This document shows, one piece after another, positions 1 through 8,253 of a DNA stretch of 64,000 nt. A model generated the notes under the pieces. It did no database searches. It had not been told where the DNA came from and saw nothing but the letters and a program-made list of their open reading frames with translations. Position numbers and translations under genes: made by a program. Numbering within the stretch: the stretch's first letter is position 1; the number at the start of each line of letters is the position of its first letter. The DNA comes from Tildeniella nuda ZEHNDER 1965/U140 (lineage in GTDB: Bacteria; Cyanobacteriota; Cyanobacteriia; Leptolyngbyales; Leptolyngbyaceae), in the NCBI GenBank assembly GCA_019358895.1, contig JAHHIG010000005.1, positions 248,001-312,000 on the forward strand, in the 5' to 3' direction.

Positions 1-2223
1 CGACTGTTTAGCCATGAAGAAGTCACGGGCGATCGCGTAGCGGTTCAGGTGGCAAAGGCGGTGGCACTGTTGGAATTGATTCAGGAGCAGGAGCCGACAA
101 CCGCAGAACTGGTCAGTCAGTGTTTGTACGATCGTCTGGGCGATGGTGATTTGCAGCCGACCGTACTGGTGGCACTGGAAAAGCTGCGAAATCTCAATCT
201 TCTGTCTTACTCCGAAAAACTGGGCTACAAAATTCAAAGTTCAGTCGGGCAGGAATGGCAGCGGGAGCGGGACAATTACACTGTGATCCCAGATGCGATC
301 AGCAAACTGATTGGGGACAAGTTGAAAGAGTTGTTGGGTTCAGTTGAACGTCCGCGCTATCGCAGTCATTCATTTCGTTGGGTGGCATTTTACAGTGATG
401 GGCGGCAGCAGCAAGATGAGCGTCTGCAATCGGCAACGGAATTAGCCGTGATTACAGTCGATTTTCGTTATCTGAACACCCAAGAAGAACGCAGTGCAAC
501 GACCTGGATTCAAGCCAGTGATAGTGCGGTTCTGCGCGATCGCCTGATTTGGGTCGTGGGTAAGCCCGATCGACTGCCAGGTCTGGTGCGAGAATTAGCA
601 AAATCGAGCCACATGGTGGATAAATACATCAACCGCATCCAGTCACTTTCACCGGATAAGCAACGCCTGGTCTTTGACGAACAAAGCCGCTGCGAAACAC
701 TGGAAAAGCAGGTTAAAGAGGCGGTCGCTCAAGCGTTCATGGACGGCGACCTCTACTTTAGGGGACGATCGCTGGACAAGCAGCAGTTCGGCACAACCTT
801 TGCCACCGTGCTGGAAGGGGTGGGTGAAAGTGTGCTGCTGGATATTTACAGGCATTATGTTGATTTGGTTGTAACACCCAACGAGTTGAAACAACTGCTG
901 CAAAAAAATCTTTCCGGTCCGTCGAGTAAATTCATGCCAGAGGGGTTGGGCATTTTAGAACTGGATGCTGGCAAGTACAGCCCTACCTGTAGCGGACAGG
1001 TGCCGTCTCGCATGGAGCAGTATGTCATCGACCAAAATGGCATTGCCGGGAACGTGCTGCTGACTCACTTCGGCGGTCCACCCTTTGGCTATTCGGTGGA
1101 TGTGGTGAAAGCGTGTCTGGCGGGATTGCTGCGGGCGAAGAAGATTCGGATTCGCCCAGAGTCTGGTAAGGAAATTACCTCCATTCAAGATCCGGATGTG
1201 GAGAACCTGTTTACCCGCGATCGCGACATTCGGCGCTCCGACATTTTGCCGCGTGGAGAAGGGGGACTGACTGCCAGAGATAAGGTGGCAATCTGCCAGT
1301 TTTTCAAGGATGCCTTGGGCGTTGACCTGGATCGAGAAGAAGAAGCGATCGCCGATGCTACTTTCGATTACTTACCCCTTCAAATTCGGCGACTGCAAGA
1401 GTTAGAGCAACGCTATAATCGCCTACCCAACCGTCCGGATTTGCCAACTAAGTTGACCAAACTACGGCAGGCAGTGGAGGGGTCGCTGCGATCGCGGCAG
1501 ATTGAAGACACCGTACTGGCGGTTAAAAAGCATCTCGATACCTTACGGGATGGGCTTCAGGAATTGGGCATGTCGCTGACCGACTTGAGCGATGAGGCGG
1601 TGATTGCTGTGGGACGAGCAGTAAATTTGCGCGATCGTCAGGTGGCTCAACTGCGACAAATTGGGCAAACCGCAGAAGTAGAGGCGGCGATTGCTGCCGT
1701 TGAGGGGCAACTGGCATTGAATCGTCCCTGGCGGGAGATTGGTAGTTTAGCACCTCATTTGCAGGCGATCGAGCAGCATTACAAAACGGTGCGTCTGGGC
1801 TTGATTGAGCGGCAGGAGCAGCAAGCAGAAGCGATTCGGCAACGGCTGAAACAGCGACAGGGCTTTTTTAAGCTGAGTGAGGACAAAGCCGATTTAGTGT
1901 TAATTCCCGTGCGGCAGGCAGCATATGACACAACCAACGATGTTTTCAGTCCCAGTTTGCTGGAACTACGGGATTCTGCCATATTGCGGCTTCAGGACGC
2001 GGAACAAGAGGCGAATCTGACGCTGGATAGTGCCCTATCTGCTGTCACCGATGAGCAGGTGCTCCAGTTGCCTTTGAACCTGAATGGGCGAGAGGTGAGA
2101 ACGGTCGAGGAGGTGAAAGCGTTAGTGAAACAGTTGGAAGATCGTTTATTGGATCAACTGGAGGGAAAACCAAATATCTGTGTGCGTCTGGTCTATGAGC
2201 ATAAAAAATACAGCGAGTCTTGA
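1..2223 (+). CDS. brxC: BREX protein BrxC/PglY, C-terminal part (5' truncated by window)
   Basis: C-terminal part of the large ATPase component of a BREX phage-defence system. The frame is open from base 1 (740 codons visible) with no stop before the first GTG at 49, so the real start and the N-terminal P-loop domain lie outside the window. The visible part has no Walker motif and consists largely of long charged helices, especially in its last third, as expected for the distal half of this roughly 1,100-1,200 aa family. Assignment depends partly on context: pglX, pglZ, brxD and brxHI follow on the same strand in the order known for BREX type 6. PglY of type 2 systems is the alternative name for the same family. 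No sign of damage in the visible part. Confidence 0.72.
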   Translation, partial: RLFSHEEVTGDRVAVQVAKAVALLELIQEQEPTTAELVSQCLYDRLGDGDLQPTVLVALEKLRNLNLLSYSEKLGYKIQSSVGQEWQRERDNYTVIPDAISKLIGDKLKELLGSVERPRYRSHSFRWVAFYSDGRQQQDERLQSATELAVITVDFRYLNTQEERSATTWIQASDSAVLRDRLIWVVGKPDRLPGLVRELAKSSHMVDKYINRIQSLSPDKQRLVFDEQSRCETLEKQVKEAVAQAFMDGDLYFRGRSLDKQQFGTTFATVLEGVGESVLLDIYRHYVDLVVTPNELKQLLQKNLSGPSSKFMPEGLGILELDAGKYSPTCSGQVPSRMEQYVIDQNGIAGNVLLTHFGGPPFGYSVDVVKACLAGLLRAKKIRIRPESGKEITSIQDPDVENLFTRDRDIRRSDILPRGEGGLTARDKVAICQFFKDALGVDLDREEEAIADATFDYLPLQIRRLQELEQRYNRLPNRPDLPTKLTKLRQAVEGSLRSRQIEDTVLAVKKHLDTLRDGLQELGMSLTDLSDEAVIAVGRAVNLRDRQVAQLRQIGQTAEVEAAIAAVEGQLALNRPWREIGSLAPHLQAIEQHYKTVRLGLIERQEQQAEAIRQRLKQRQGFFKLSEDKADLVLIPVRQAAYDTTNDVFSPSLLELRDSAILRLQDAEQEANLTLDSALSAVTDEQVLQLPLNLNGREVRTVEEVKALVKQLEDRLLDQLEGKPNICVRLVYEHKKYSES

Positions 2224-2272
2224 AGGCTTATTTCTTCTCTAAAAAGCTGGAACCAAATTACGGAGGGTTGAA

Positions 2273-2422
2273 ATGATTGAGGTTAATCAGACGGCACCAT
2301 ACAAAGAAATCATAGAGCTGGCAAAAGCTGCGATCGCCCAAGCGATTGAACGGCATCGCAAGCTAGGAGAGTCGATCGCGATCTGGCAGGATGGCAAAGT
2401 GGTTTTTTTAACGGCGGCTTAG
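2273..2422 (+). CDS. small conserved-looking protein, 49 aa
   Basis: A 49-codon gene 49 nt after brxC. A strong ribosome binding site (GGAGG, 2261-2265) lies 7 nt before the ATG. The product begins MIEVNQTAPYKEIIEL and is predicted to be one helix followed by a short beta hairpin (IWQDGKVVFL). It resembles short antitoxin-like or accessory proteins common in cyanobacteria, but I cannot name a family. Its position inside the BREX operon suggests co-transcription with brxC and the nuclease-like gene that follows. The ribosome binding site makes it likely to be translated. Confidence 0.5.
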   Translation: MIEVNQTAPYKEIIELAKAAIAQAIERHRKLGESIAIWQDGKVVFLTAA

Positions 2423-2493
2423 ATTTCCGCAAGGCAAACTGAGAATAGCCTCATTAAGCAAGAAATTCATTCTGATGCAGTGAAAGGAGCATT

Positions 2494-3105
2494 ATGACCC
2501 AGGCAACTCAGCAAAGAAAGCGGAGTTTTTCTAGTTTTACCTACAAAGACGCATTTAAGCATCTAGGGATTACTGAGTTACAGCAATGGGCGATCGCCGC
2601 TGAGCCAGTACCGATTAGTGACTTTTTTCAAAAGCGGTTAGACCGCTTAAAGCGATTCGATTTAGAAAGTTTTGAGGTCTCTAAAACCCTGCTGATTGAT
2701 GCTATTTGCGAGGAAGGTTTGGAAGGCTTTGAACGGTTGAAGATTTGGAAAGGAGCTTACCTGGAGGGAGAAACGGTTTGTGGCAATGTGGACTATCTTT
2801 TAGCGGAACGGCGCGCCTACCTGGAAGCTCCTTTTGTCTGTGTCATCGAAGCGAAAAAGGATGACTTTGAACAGGGTGTTGCTCAGTGTCTTGTCTCCAT
2901 GAAAGCCTGCTGGTGGGAAAATCAGCAGATTGGTCGCTCGATCGATATTTATGGCATTGTCACTAATGGAGAAGGCTGGAAGTTCTACAAACTGACGATG
3001 GCTGGCAAGGTCTATGAATTGCTCTTGCATGGCATTGGTGAGATGTCCATTCTGCTCGGCATTTTACGTGCGTTCTTCCGGGAATGTGAACAGAACTTGA
3101 CCTGA
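2494..3105 (+). CDS. PD-(D/E)XK nuclease-like protein in BREX operon
   Basis: 203 aa protein with no recognised standard BREX name. Its centre shows the layout of a PD-(D/E)XK nuclease fold: GNVDY with Asp100, then a hydrophobic strand ending in Glu119-Ala120-Lys121 (E-x-K), then Gln131 in a helix, a pattern shared with restriction enzymes and resolvase-like nucleases. The C-terminus (about 145-195) continues with alternating strands and helices (IDIYGIVTNGEGWKFYKL) typical of type I restriction-like cyanobacterial proteins. AAGGAG (2484-2489) lies just upstream of the ATG. The gene sits between brxC and pglX with short gaps on both sides, so it is probably part of the defence operon. The function is inferred from residues only. 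Confidence 0.6.
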   Translation: MTQATQQRKRSFSSFTYKDAFKHLGITELQQWAIAAEPVPISDFFQKRLDRLKRFDLESFEVSKTLLIDAICEEGLEGFERLKIWKGAYLEGETVCGNVDYLLAERRAYLEAPFVCVIEAKKDDFEQGVAQCLVSMKACWWENQQIGRSIDIYGIVTNGEGWKFYKLTMAGKVYELLLHGIGEMSILLGILRAFFRECEQNLT

Positions 3106-3138
3106 ATCATCAATTTTCCCTTTTGCTGGACTGCCCCC

Positions 3139-6100
3139 ATGCCTCATTTAACCCCTGAAGCCAAAGCCAAACTTTCTGCGACAATTCGCAGCTTGCGCGA
3201 TCGCCTGCTGACCGATCTGCACCATGCGGTAGAAGGAACCTATCGATTGTCACTGCCCCTGGCAAAGGCAGGTTTGGCGGAAGAACAGCACGTCAAGAGG
3301 CAACGGTTGGAACAGTGGCTGGATGAGCAGGTACGGGCAGAAGCAACTGGGCAGACGCTGAAGGATGAGCAGCGGCAAGAGATCTGGGAACGTCATCTGC
3401 GATCGGCTGAAAAACTGGCGGCAGCGACGTTGCTCAATCGTCTGATTGTGATTAAGCAGATGGAGGCAATGGGGCTGATTAAGCCAGTGGTGGTGACAGG
3501 CGGATGGCAAAGTCGAGGATATAAAGAGTTTCGTGATTTTGCGCCGGATCTGTGCCGCGATGAGACGGAGGGCTTTGGGACACTGCTGCAACTGCTTTAT
3601 GACGAGTTGGCGTTGGAAATGCCGGGGTTGTTTGGTCGGGTTAACCTAACGTCCTTATTTCCGGTTCCAGCGAGTACACTGCGGACTTTGGTGGAAGCGT
3701 TGGATGAGCCGATGCTACACGATGCGTGGTTAGACGATACGACGCTGGGGTGGGTGTATCAGTACTGGAATGATCCGGAACGAGAAGAATTGGATGCCAA
3801 ACTGAATAGTGGCGGCAAGGTGGAACCCCACGAAGTTGCCAGCAAGACACAAATGTTCACCGAACGCTACATGGTGGAGTGGCTGCTGCACAACAGTCTG
3901 GGTCAGATGTGGCTGGCGATTTGCAAGGTGCAGGGTTGGACAGCGGAGGTGGAAGCAGATGGGACGCTCGATCGCCTAGAATCACGCCGCAAGGTCTGGC
4001 GAGAAAAGCGAGAAATGGGTGAGGTAGCGCTGGATGCGTTGATGCCGATCGAGTCAGAGATAGAGGATCGCTGGAAGTATTGGGTGCCGCAGCCTTTGCC
4101 CTCATTCCCCCAGCCCCCTTCTCCCCAGGGAGAAGGAGGAGTCGGACTCTTGCTCCCCTCGCCCTCAGGGAGAGGGGTTGGGGGTGAGGGTCAATTCTCA
4201 GCTTCTCTCCCTCATCCCCTCGCCCCTTCTCCCATTAAGGGAGAAGGGGAACAAGAAGGTTCGGCTCCCCTCTCCCTGAGCGAGAGAAGGGTTGGGGGTG
4301 AGGGTTTATCTTCAGCTTCTCTCCCTCATCCCCTAGCCCCTTCTCCCATTAAGGGAGAAGGGGGACAGGAAGGTTCGGCTCCCCTCTCGCGCTCTGGGAG
4401 AGGGGTTGGGGGTGAGGGCAGCATCCGCAATATCAAAATCCTCGATCTGGCGTGTGGGTCGGGGCATTTTTTGGTGATTGCGTTTGGGTTATTGTTTGCG
4501 CTGTATCAGGAGGAGGCGCGGCATCGGGGGGAGGATTGGAGCGATCGCGCTATCGTCGAGTCGATTTTGACAAACAATCTCTACGGGATTGATATTGATG
4601 CCCGATCGGTGCAAATTGCGGCAGCAGCGTTGTTTCTCAAGGCGAAGTCGCTGTGTCGATCGGCGGAACTGACGGTGGTCAATTTGGTGGCTGCGGATTT
4701 GAATTTGTCGGCGCTGTCAGAGGATGATCCGGCGTTGGTAGAGTTGCGGCGAGAAGTGCAGGAGGCAACGGGCATTCCGGAAGCGTTGACGAATCAGATT
4801 GTGCAGGCGTTGAAGGGAGCCGATCAGTGGGGCAGTTTGCTGAAGATCGATCGCGAGGTAGAACAGGCGATCGCCCAGTATGAACTGAGCTTGGTGCGAT
4901 CGGTGCAGGGAGAGTTGGAGTTTGACCCTCATCCCCTAGCCCCTTCTCCCTGGGGAGAAGGGGAACCGAACCGGGGAGAAGACGAGCCGAACCCAATCAT
5001 GCCCCCCTCGCCCTCAGGGAGAGGGGTTGGGGGTGAGGGCAGAATGGCAATCCTACTCGAAAAACTCGAAAGCTTTCTCAACCGTCGCACTCGCGGAGAT
5101 GATTTGGGCTTGCGGTTGCGGGGGGAACAGCTAACGGCAGGCGTGCGATTTATGCGGCTGCTGCGAGAGAATGCTTACGATCTGGTGATTGGCAATCCGC
5201 CGTATCAGGGATCGAGCAAGCTGGATGATGCAAAGTATTTGGTGAAGCATTATCCCAAGGGTAAAGCAGATTTATATGCAGCGTTTCTAGAACGAGGTTT
5301 GCAGCTTGCGAAACCGGGTGGATTTTCGGCATTAGTGACGATGCGAAACTGGATGTTTATTCAACAATTCACCGCAATTCGAGAATATTTGTTAGAAAAA
5401 TTTGATTTGAGATCGCTAGGAGATTTTGATCGCGGTGCGTTTGATGAAGTACCCAATGAAGTGCTTGCAGTCACGTTGAGTATTTTTCAGAAAGGGTTGC
5501 CAAATGGAGAAGTTAGTATCGCAATTCAGCCGACAGCATTAGATGACAACTCCTACGATCGCCAACGCACCAACCGCAAACGATCGGCTATCTTAGCCCA
5601 AGTCGGACGGTTTGAATTTAAGAGCGATCGTTTTGCTGTGATTAAGGAAAAGCCGATCGTGTATTGGTGGGATGATGAGTTTTGCCAAGATTACACATCA
5701 GCATCACAGTTAGGCTCTCAAAATTCTGTTTCGTCTGGAACAAGTACTGGTAATAATCTTAGATTTTGTCGCTATTTCTGGGAGGTCGATAATTTCTCTA
5801 TTCATTGTTGTACTAGTCTAAGTTCTCCTCTACCAACTCAAACTTGGCAACCATTTATTAATGGTGGAAAAGGACGTAAGTGGATTGAGCCTCTTCTAGA
5901 AATTGTAAACTGGAAAAGTTGGGGTCTCGCTTGTAGAAACTCTGAAGCCTCAAGAACGATTAACTTAGATTTCAATTGGAAGCCCGGTGTAGCCTTTGTG
6001 ATGATTGGTAGCGAATTTTCAGCAAGAGTTCATCGCTATAGAAGCATCTGTGGAAATAAAGGTTCATCGGTATTTTCAAGTGAGAGTAAGACTGCTTTAA

Positions 6101-8253
6101 AATTGCTTGCAGTTATGAATAGCTATAAGAGCAAGCAAGTAATGGCTTCTCTAAATCCAGGAATAGGTTTTGAAGTTGGAGATATTAAACGTCTTCCTCT
6201 CTTCCCCATCGAATCTGCCGACGAAATCTTTGCCCAACTCGATCGCGCCTTCACCGAACACGAATCCGCCCGCGAAACCTCCGTCGAATTTCAACAGCCC
6301 GGAGCCTCCTGCTGGAACTACGCGCAACAGTGGGCACAGCAAGCCGTCGATCGAGAACCCGGTGCGCCTCTACCCGACTGGAACCCCGTTTATGATCAGC
6401 CGCTTGCAGTGCAGTGGGTGTCTTACGCGATCGGCGTGGCGATCGGTCGGTTTGGCGCAAACGGTGAGGGCACTCTTACTCCCTTCTCCCTTGATGGGAG
6501 AGGGGTTGGGGGTGAGGGCAAAGCCTCAGCTTTTCACCCTCATCCCCTAGCCCCTTCTCCCTTGATGGGAGAAGGGGGACAAGAAGGAGGGGGACAAGAA
6601 GGAGAGGGACAAGAAGGAGGGGGACAAGAAGGAGGGGGACAAGAAGGAGAGGGACAAGAAGGAGAGGGACAAGAACAAAATCTTAATTACTGGGAGGTTC
6701 CAACTGCAATCAAAGCAAAAATGACTGAAGTTGCTCGACAGTTCCGAAAAGAACCTACCCCCAGTGAAAAAACGCTATGGGGTGTACTTCGTAAACGTCA
6801 GCTTGAGAATCGCAAGTTTAGGCGACAACAGCCGATCGGATTATTCATTGTGGATTTCTTTTGTGCTTCGGAACGTTTGATTGTTGAGGTCGATGGTCTA
6901 ATTCACGAGTCACAAAGAGAACTCGATCGACAGCGACAAGAGTTATTGGAATCTTTAGGATTGCGGTTTGTTCGTGTCACCGCCCAACAAGTTGAGAATG
7001 ATATAAGCGGAACGTTGGAAACGATCAGACAAGCATTCGTTGCATCCTCCAATCTATCTCACCCTCATCCCCTAACCCCTTCTCCCATCAAGGGAGAAGG
7101 GGAACAAGAAGGTTCGGCTACTTTTCTTAGGAGTAGTATCAGCCACTTCCACACTCCCATCAAGGGAGAAGGGGAACAAGAAGGTTCGGCTCCCCTCTCC
7201 CGTCCTGGGAGAGGGGTTGGGGGTGAGGGCATTCTCCCCCACGGCATCCTCTATCTCTCTGCCTATTCCGGCGATCGCCCCAACTCCAAAGACAGCCTCA
7301 CCCATCCCGCCTGTCAATCCATTCACGCAGCCTGGAGTGAACACGGGTCTGCGATTGTGCAAAGCACACGTTTCACGATCGCCAAAAAATCCCTGCGCGA
7401 TTGGCTCCGCCTCAGCTTCTTCAAAGATGTACATTTGGGCATGTATGAGCAACGCCCCATCTACTTCCCCCTCTCCTCCAAAACCAGAAACTTCGTCGCC
7501 TACATCAGCATTCATCGCTGGACAGACACCACCCTGCAAACCCTGCTTGCCGACTATCTGGTTCCCGAACTGCGAGATTTGGAAGGCGAAACCGCAGACT
7601 TGCTAGCCAGCCAGAGCAAAGGCGACAGAAAAGCCCAAGCGCAAGCCGAAGAGCGTCGTGCCACCGTGCAGGCACTCTTCAGCGAACTGCAAGCATTCAT
7701 CCAACTCGTTCAACAATGCGCCGAACAGGGCACACCTGCCGCCAGTCCCAAAGATATTGCCCGTGAAGCCAACGCCCGCTTCCAGATGGATCTCGACGAC
7801 GGTGTGATGGTCAACAGCGCTGCCCTCTGGTGCCTGCTAGAACCGCAGTGGAATAAGCCCAAAATCTGGTGGTCAGAACTCTGCAACGCCAAAGGCAAAA
7901 AAGACTACGACTGGTCGCATCTCGCTGCCCGCTATTTTCCCGATCGCGTCGATGCCAAGTGTCAGAAAGACCCTTCGCTTGCCGTCGCTCATGGCGTTTT
8001 CTGGAACTATCATCCCGCCAAAGCCTACGAATGGGAACTCCGTCTGCAAGATGAAATTGCTCCAGATTTCACGATCAACGAAGCCAACTCCGACCAGTTT
8101 CGGGCAGAGTTTGAAGCGAGTCATCCCCAACTCGTCTTAGATCTGCGGGCGAAAGAGGAAAAGCGGCGCGATCGCAAATACAAAAAGACCGATCAGCTAG
8201 ACTTAGAGGCGATCGAGCCAGATCTAGACACAGACCTGGAGGACAGGGAATGA
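3139..8253 (+). CDS. pglX: BREX adenine-specific DNA methyltransferase PglX with in-frame repeat and DUF559 insertions
   Basis: BREX methyltransferase that modifies host DNA (N6-adenine) so that the system can tell self from phage. SAM-binding motif I (DLACGSGHF) is at 436-444 and catalytic motif IV (NPPY) at 686-689. The C-terminal part, with ILPHGILYLSAY (from 1365) and RPIYFPLSS, is typical of PglX. At 1704 aa it is about 450 aa longer than usual. The excess lies in repeat-encoded stretches at about 322-427, 597-634 and 1109-1364, the last including a DUF559-like nuclease domain (about 1195-1303). All insertions keep the frame. The target-recognition region (5690-6180) looks AT-richer than its surroundings. 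No clear ribosome binding site; the next gene overlaps by 4 nt (ATGA). Both catalytic motifs are intact, so activity is plausible but unproven. Confidence 0.88.
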   Translation: MPHLTPEAKAKLSATIRSLRDRLLTDLHHAVEGTYRLSLPLAKAGLAEEQHVKRQRLEQWLDEQVRAEATGQTLKDEQRQEIWERHLRSAEKLAAATLLNRLIVIKQMEAMGLIKPVVVTGGWQSRGYKEFRDFAPDLCRDETEGFGTLLQLLYDELALEMPGLFGRVNLTSLFPVPASTLRTLVEALDEPMLHDAWLDDTTLGWVYQYWNDPEREELDAKLNSGGKVEPHEVASKTQMFTERYMVEWLLHNSLGQMWLAICKVQGWTAEVEADGTLDRLESRRKVWREKREMGEVALDALMPIESEIEDRWKYWVPQPLPSFPQPPSPQGEGGVGLLLPSPSGRGVGGEGQFSASLPHPLAPSPIKGEGEQEGSAPLSLSERRVGGEGLSSASLPHPLAPSPIKGEGGQEGSAPLSRSGRGVGGEGSIRNIKILDLACGSGHFLVIAFGLLFALYQEEARHRGEDWSDRAIVESILTNNLYGIDIDARSVQIAAAALFLKAKSLCRSAELTVVNLVAADLNLSALSEDDPALVELRREVQEATGIPEALTNQIVQALKGADQWGSLLKIDREVEQAIAQYELSLVRSVQGELEFDPHPLAPSPWGEGEPNRGEDEPNPIMPPSPSGRGVGGEGRMAILLEKLESFLNRRTRGDDLGLRLRGEQLTAGVRFMRLLRENAYDLVIGNPPYQGSSKLDDAKYLVKHYPKGKADLYAAFLERGLQLAKPGGFSALVTMRNWMFIQQFTAIREYLLEKFDLRSLGDFDRGAFDEVPNEVLAVTLSIFQKGLPNGEVSIAIQPTALDDNSYDRQRTNRKRSAILAQVGRFEFKSDRFAVIKEKPIVYWWDDEFCQDYTSASQLGSQNSVSSGTSTGNNLRFCRYFWEVDNFSIHCCTSLSSPLPTQTWQPFINGGKGRKWIEPLLEIVNWKSWGLACRNSEASRTINLDFNWKPGVAFVMIGSEFSARVHRYRSICGNKGSSVFSSESKTALKLLAVMNSYKSKQVMASLNPGIGFEVGDIKRLPLFPIESADEIFAQLDRAFTEHESARETSVEFQQPGASCWNYAQQWAQQAVDREPGAPLPDWNPVYDQPLAVQWVSYAIGVAIGRFGANGEGTLTPFSLDGRGVGGEGKASAFHPHPLAPSPLMGEGGQEGGGQEGEGQEGGGQEGGGQEGEGQEGEGQEQNLNYWEVPTAIKAKMTEVARQFRKEPTPSEKTLWGVLRKRQLENRKFRRQQPIGLFIVDFFCASERLIVEVDGLIHESQRELDRQRQELLESLGLRFVRVTAQQVENDISGTLETIRQAFVASSNLSHPHPLTPSPIKGEGEQEGSATFLRSSISHFHTPIKGEGEQEGSAPLSRPGRGVGGEGILPHGILYLSAYSGDRPNSKDSLTHPACQSIHAAWSEHGSAIVQSTRFTIAKKSLRDWLRLSFFKDVHLGMYEQRPIYFPLSSKTRNFVAYISIHRWTDTTLQTLLADYLVPELRDLEGETADLLASQSKGDRKAQAQAEERRATVQALFSELQAFIQLVQQCAEQGTPAASPKDIAREANARFQMDLDDGVMVNSAALWCLLEPQWNKPKIWWSELCNAKGKKDYDWSHLAARYFPDRVDAKCQKDPSLAVAHGVFWNYHPAKAYEWELRLQDEIAPDFTINEANSDQFRAEFEASHPQLVLDLRAKEEKRRDRKYKKTDQLDLEAIEPDLDTDLEDRE
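4102..4419 (+). repeat. three tandem palindromic repeat units inserted in pglX before motif I
   Basis: Three successive copies of a repeat unit of about 100 bp made of C-rich then G-rich inverted halves (CCCTTCTCCC ... GGGAGAAGGG, then CCCCTC ... GAGGGG, ending GGGGGTGAGGG). The 318 bp are translated as Pro/Gly/Glu-rich sequence in a constant frame (PHPLAPSPIKGEG ... GRGVGGEG). The host protein reads smoothly across it from PQPLP to SIRNIKILDLACGSG, placing it in the loop before the SAM-binding strand. Related copies occur between genes at 22237-22497, 25585-25682, 29769-29866, 33792-33938 and 43928-44074. Confidence 0.85.
4924..5040 (+). repeat. palindromic repeat unit inserted in pglX
   Basis: Single, internally altered copy of the same repeat family, translated in the same frame (PHPLAPSPWGEGE ... 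GRGVGGEG, about residues 597-634). It lies between motif I and the NPPY motif of PglX, before a helical stretch (AILLEKLESFLN). It preserves the reading frame. Confidence 0.8.
6463..7230 (+). mobile_element. 759-bp in-frame insertion in pglX: repeats plus DUF559 nuclease domain
   Basis: Interval bounded by a 9-bp direct repeat GGTGAGGGC (6463-6471 and 7222-7230), 759 bp apart (253 codons). Inside are palindromic repeats (6472-6575), a 15-bp minisatellite (6577-6666), a DUF559-like domain (6721-7050) and two more repeat copies (7060-7230). Joining the two copies of the direct repeat restores an ordinary PglX passage, RFGANGEG followed by ILPHGILYLSAY. The nuclease-like domain has the family's N-terminal signature (EPTPSEKTLWGVLR), a conserved RRQQPIG, and the VDFFCASERLIVEVDG strand pair carrying the acidic residues of a PD-(D/E)XK (Vsr-like) fold. 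It has no stop at either end and is read as part of PglX. Mobility is inferred. Confidence 0.7.
6577..6666 (+). repeat. 15-bp minisatellite (six units) encoding GQEGG/GQEGE
   Basis: Six complete tandem copies of the 15-bp unit GGACAAGAAGGAGGG (last codon GGG or GAG), followed by a partial seventh at 6667-6675. Each unit encodes the pentapeptide GQEGG or GQEGE, so copy-number change never breaks the pglX frame. It appears to have grown from the GGACAAGAAGG end of the adjoining palindromic repeat. Confidence 0.9.

Noticed and set aside
6721-7050. DUF559 as a separate gene starting at ATG 6721
   Set aside because: No ribosome binding site before the ATG and no stop codon between it and the rest of pglX; an internal start cannot be fully excluded.
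6463-7230. Intein in PglX
   Set aside because: The insertion has no Cys/Ser at its start, no His-Asn end and no HINT-type motifs; it is made of repeats plus a DUF559 domain.
7072-7539. Open frames on the minus strand within pglX encoding SPLMGEGVRG-type peptides
   Set aside because: They are the complementary reading of the palindromic repeats and of PglX code, not genes.
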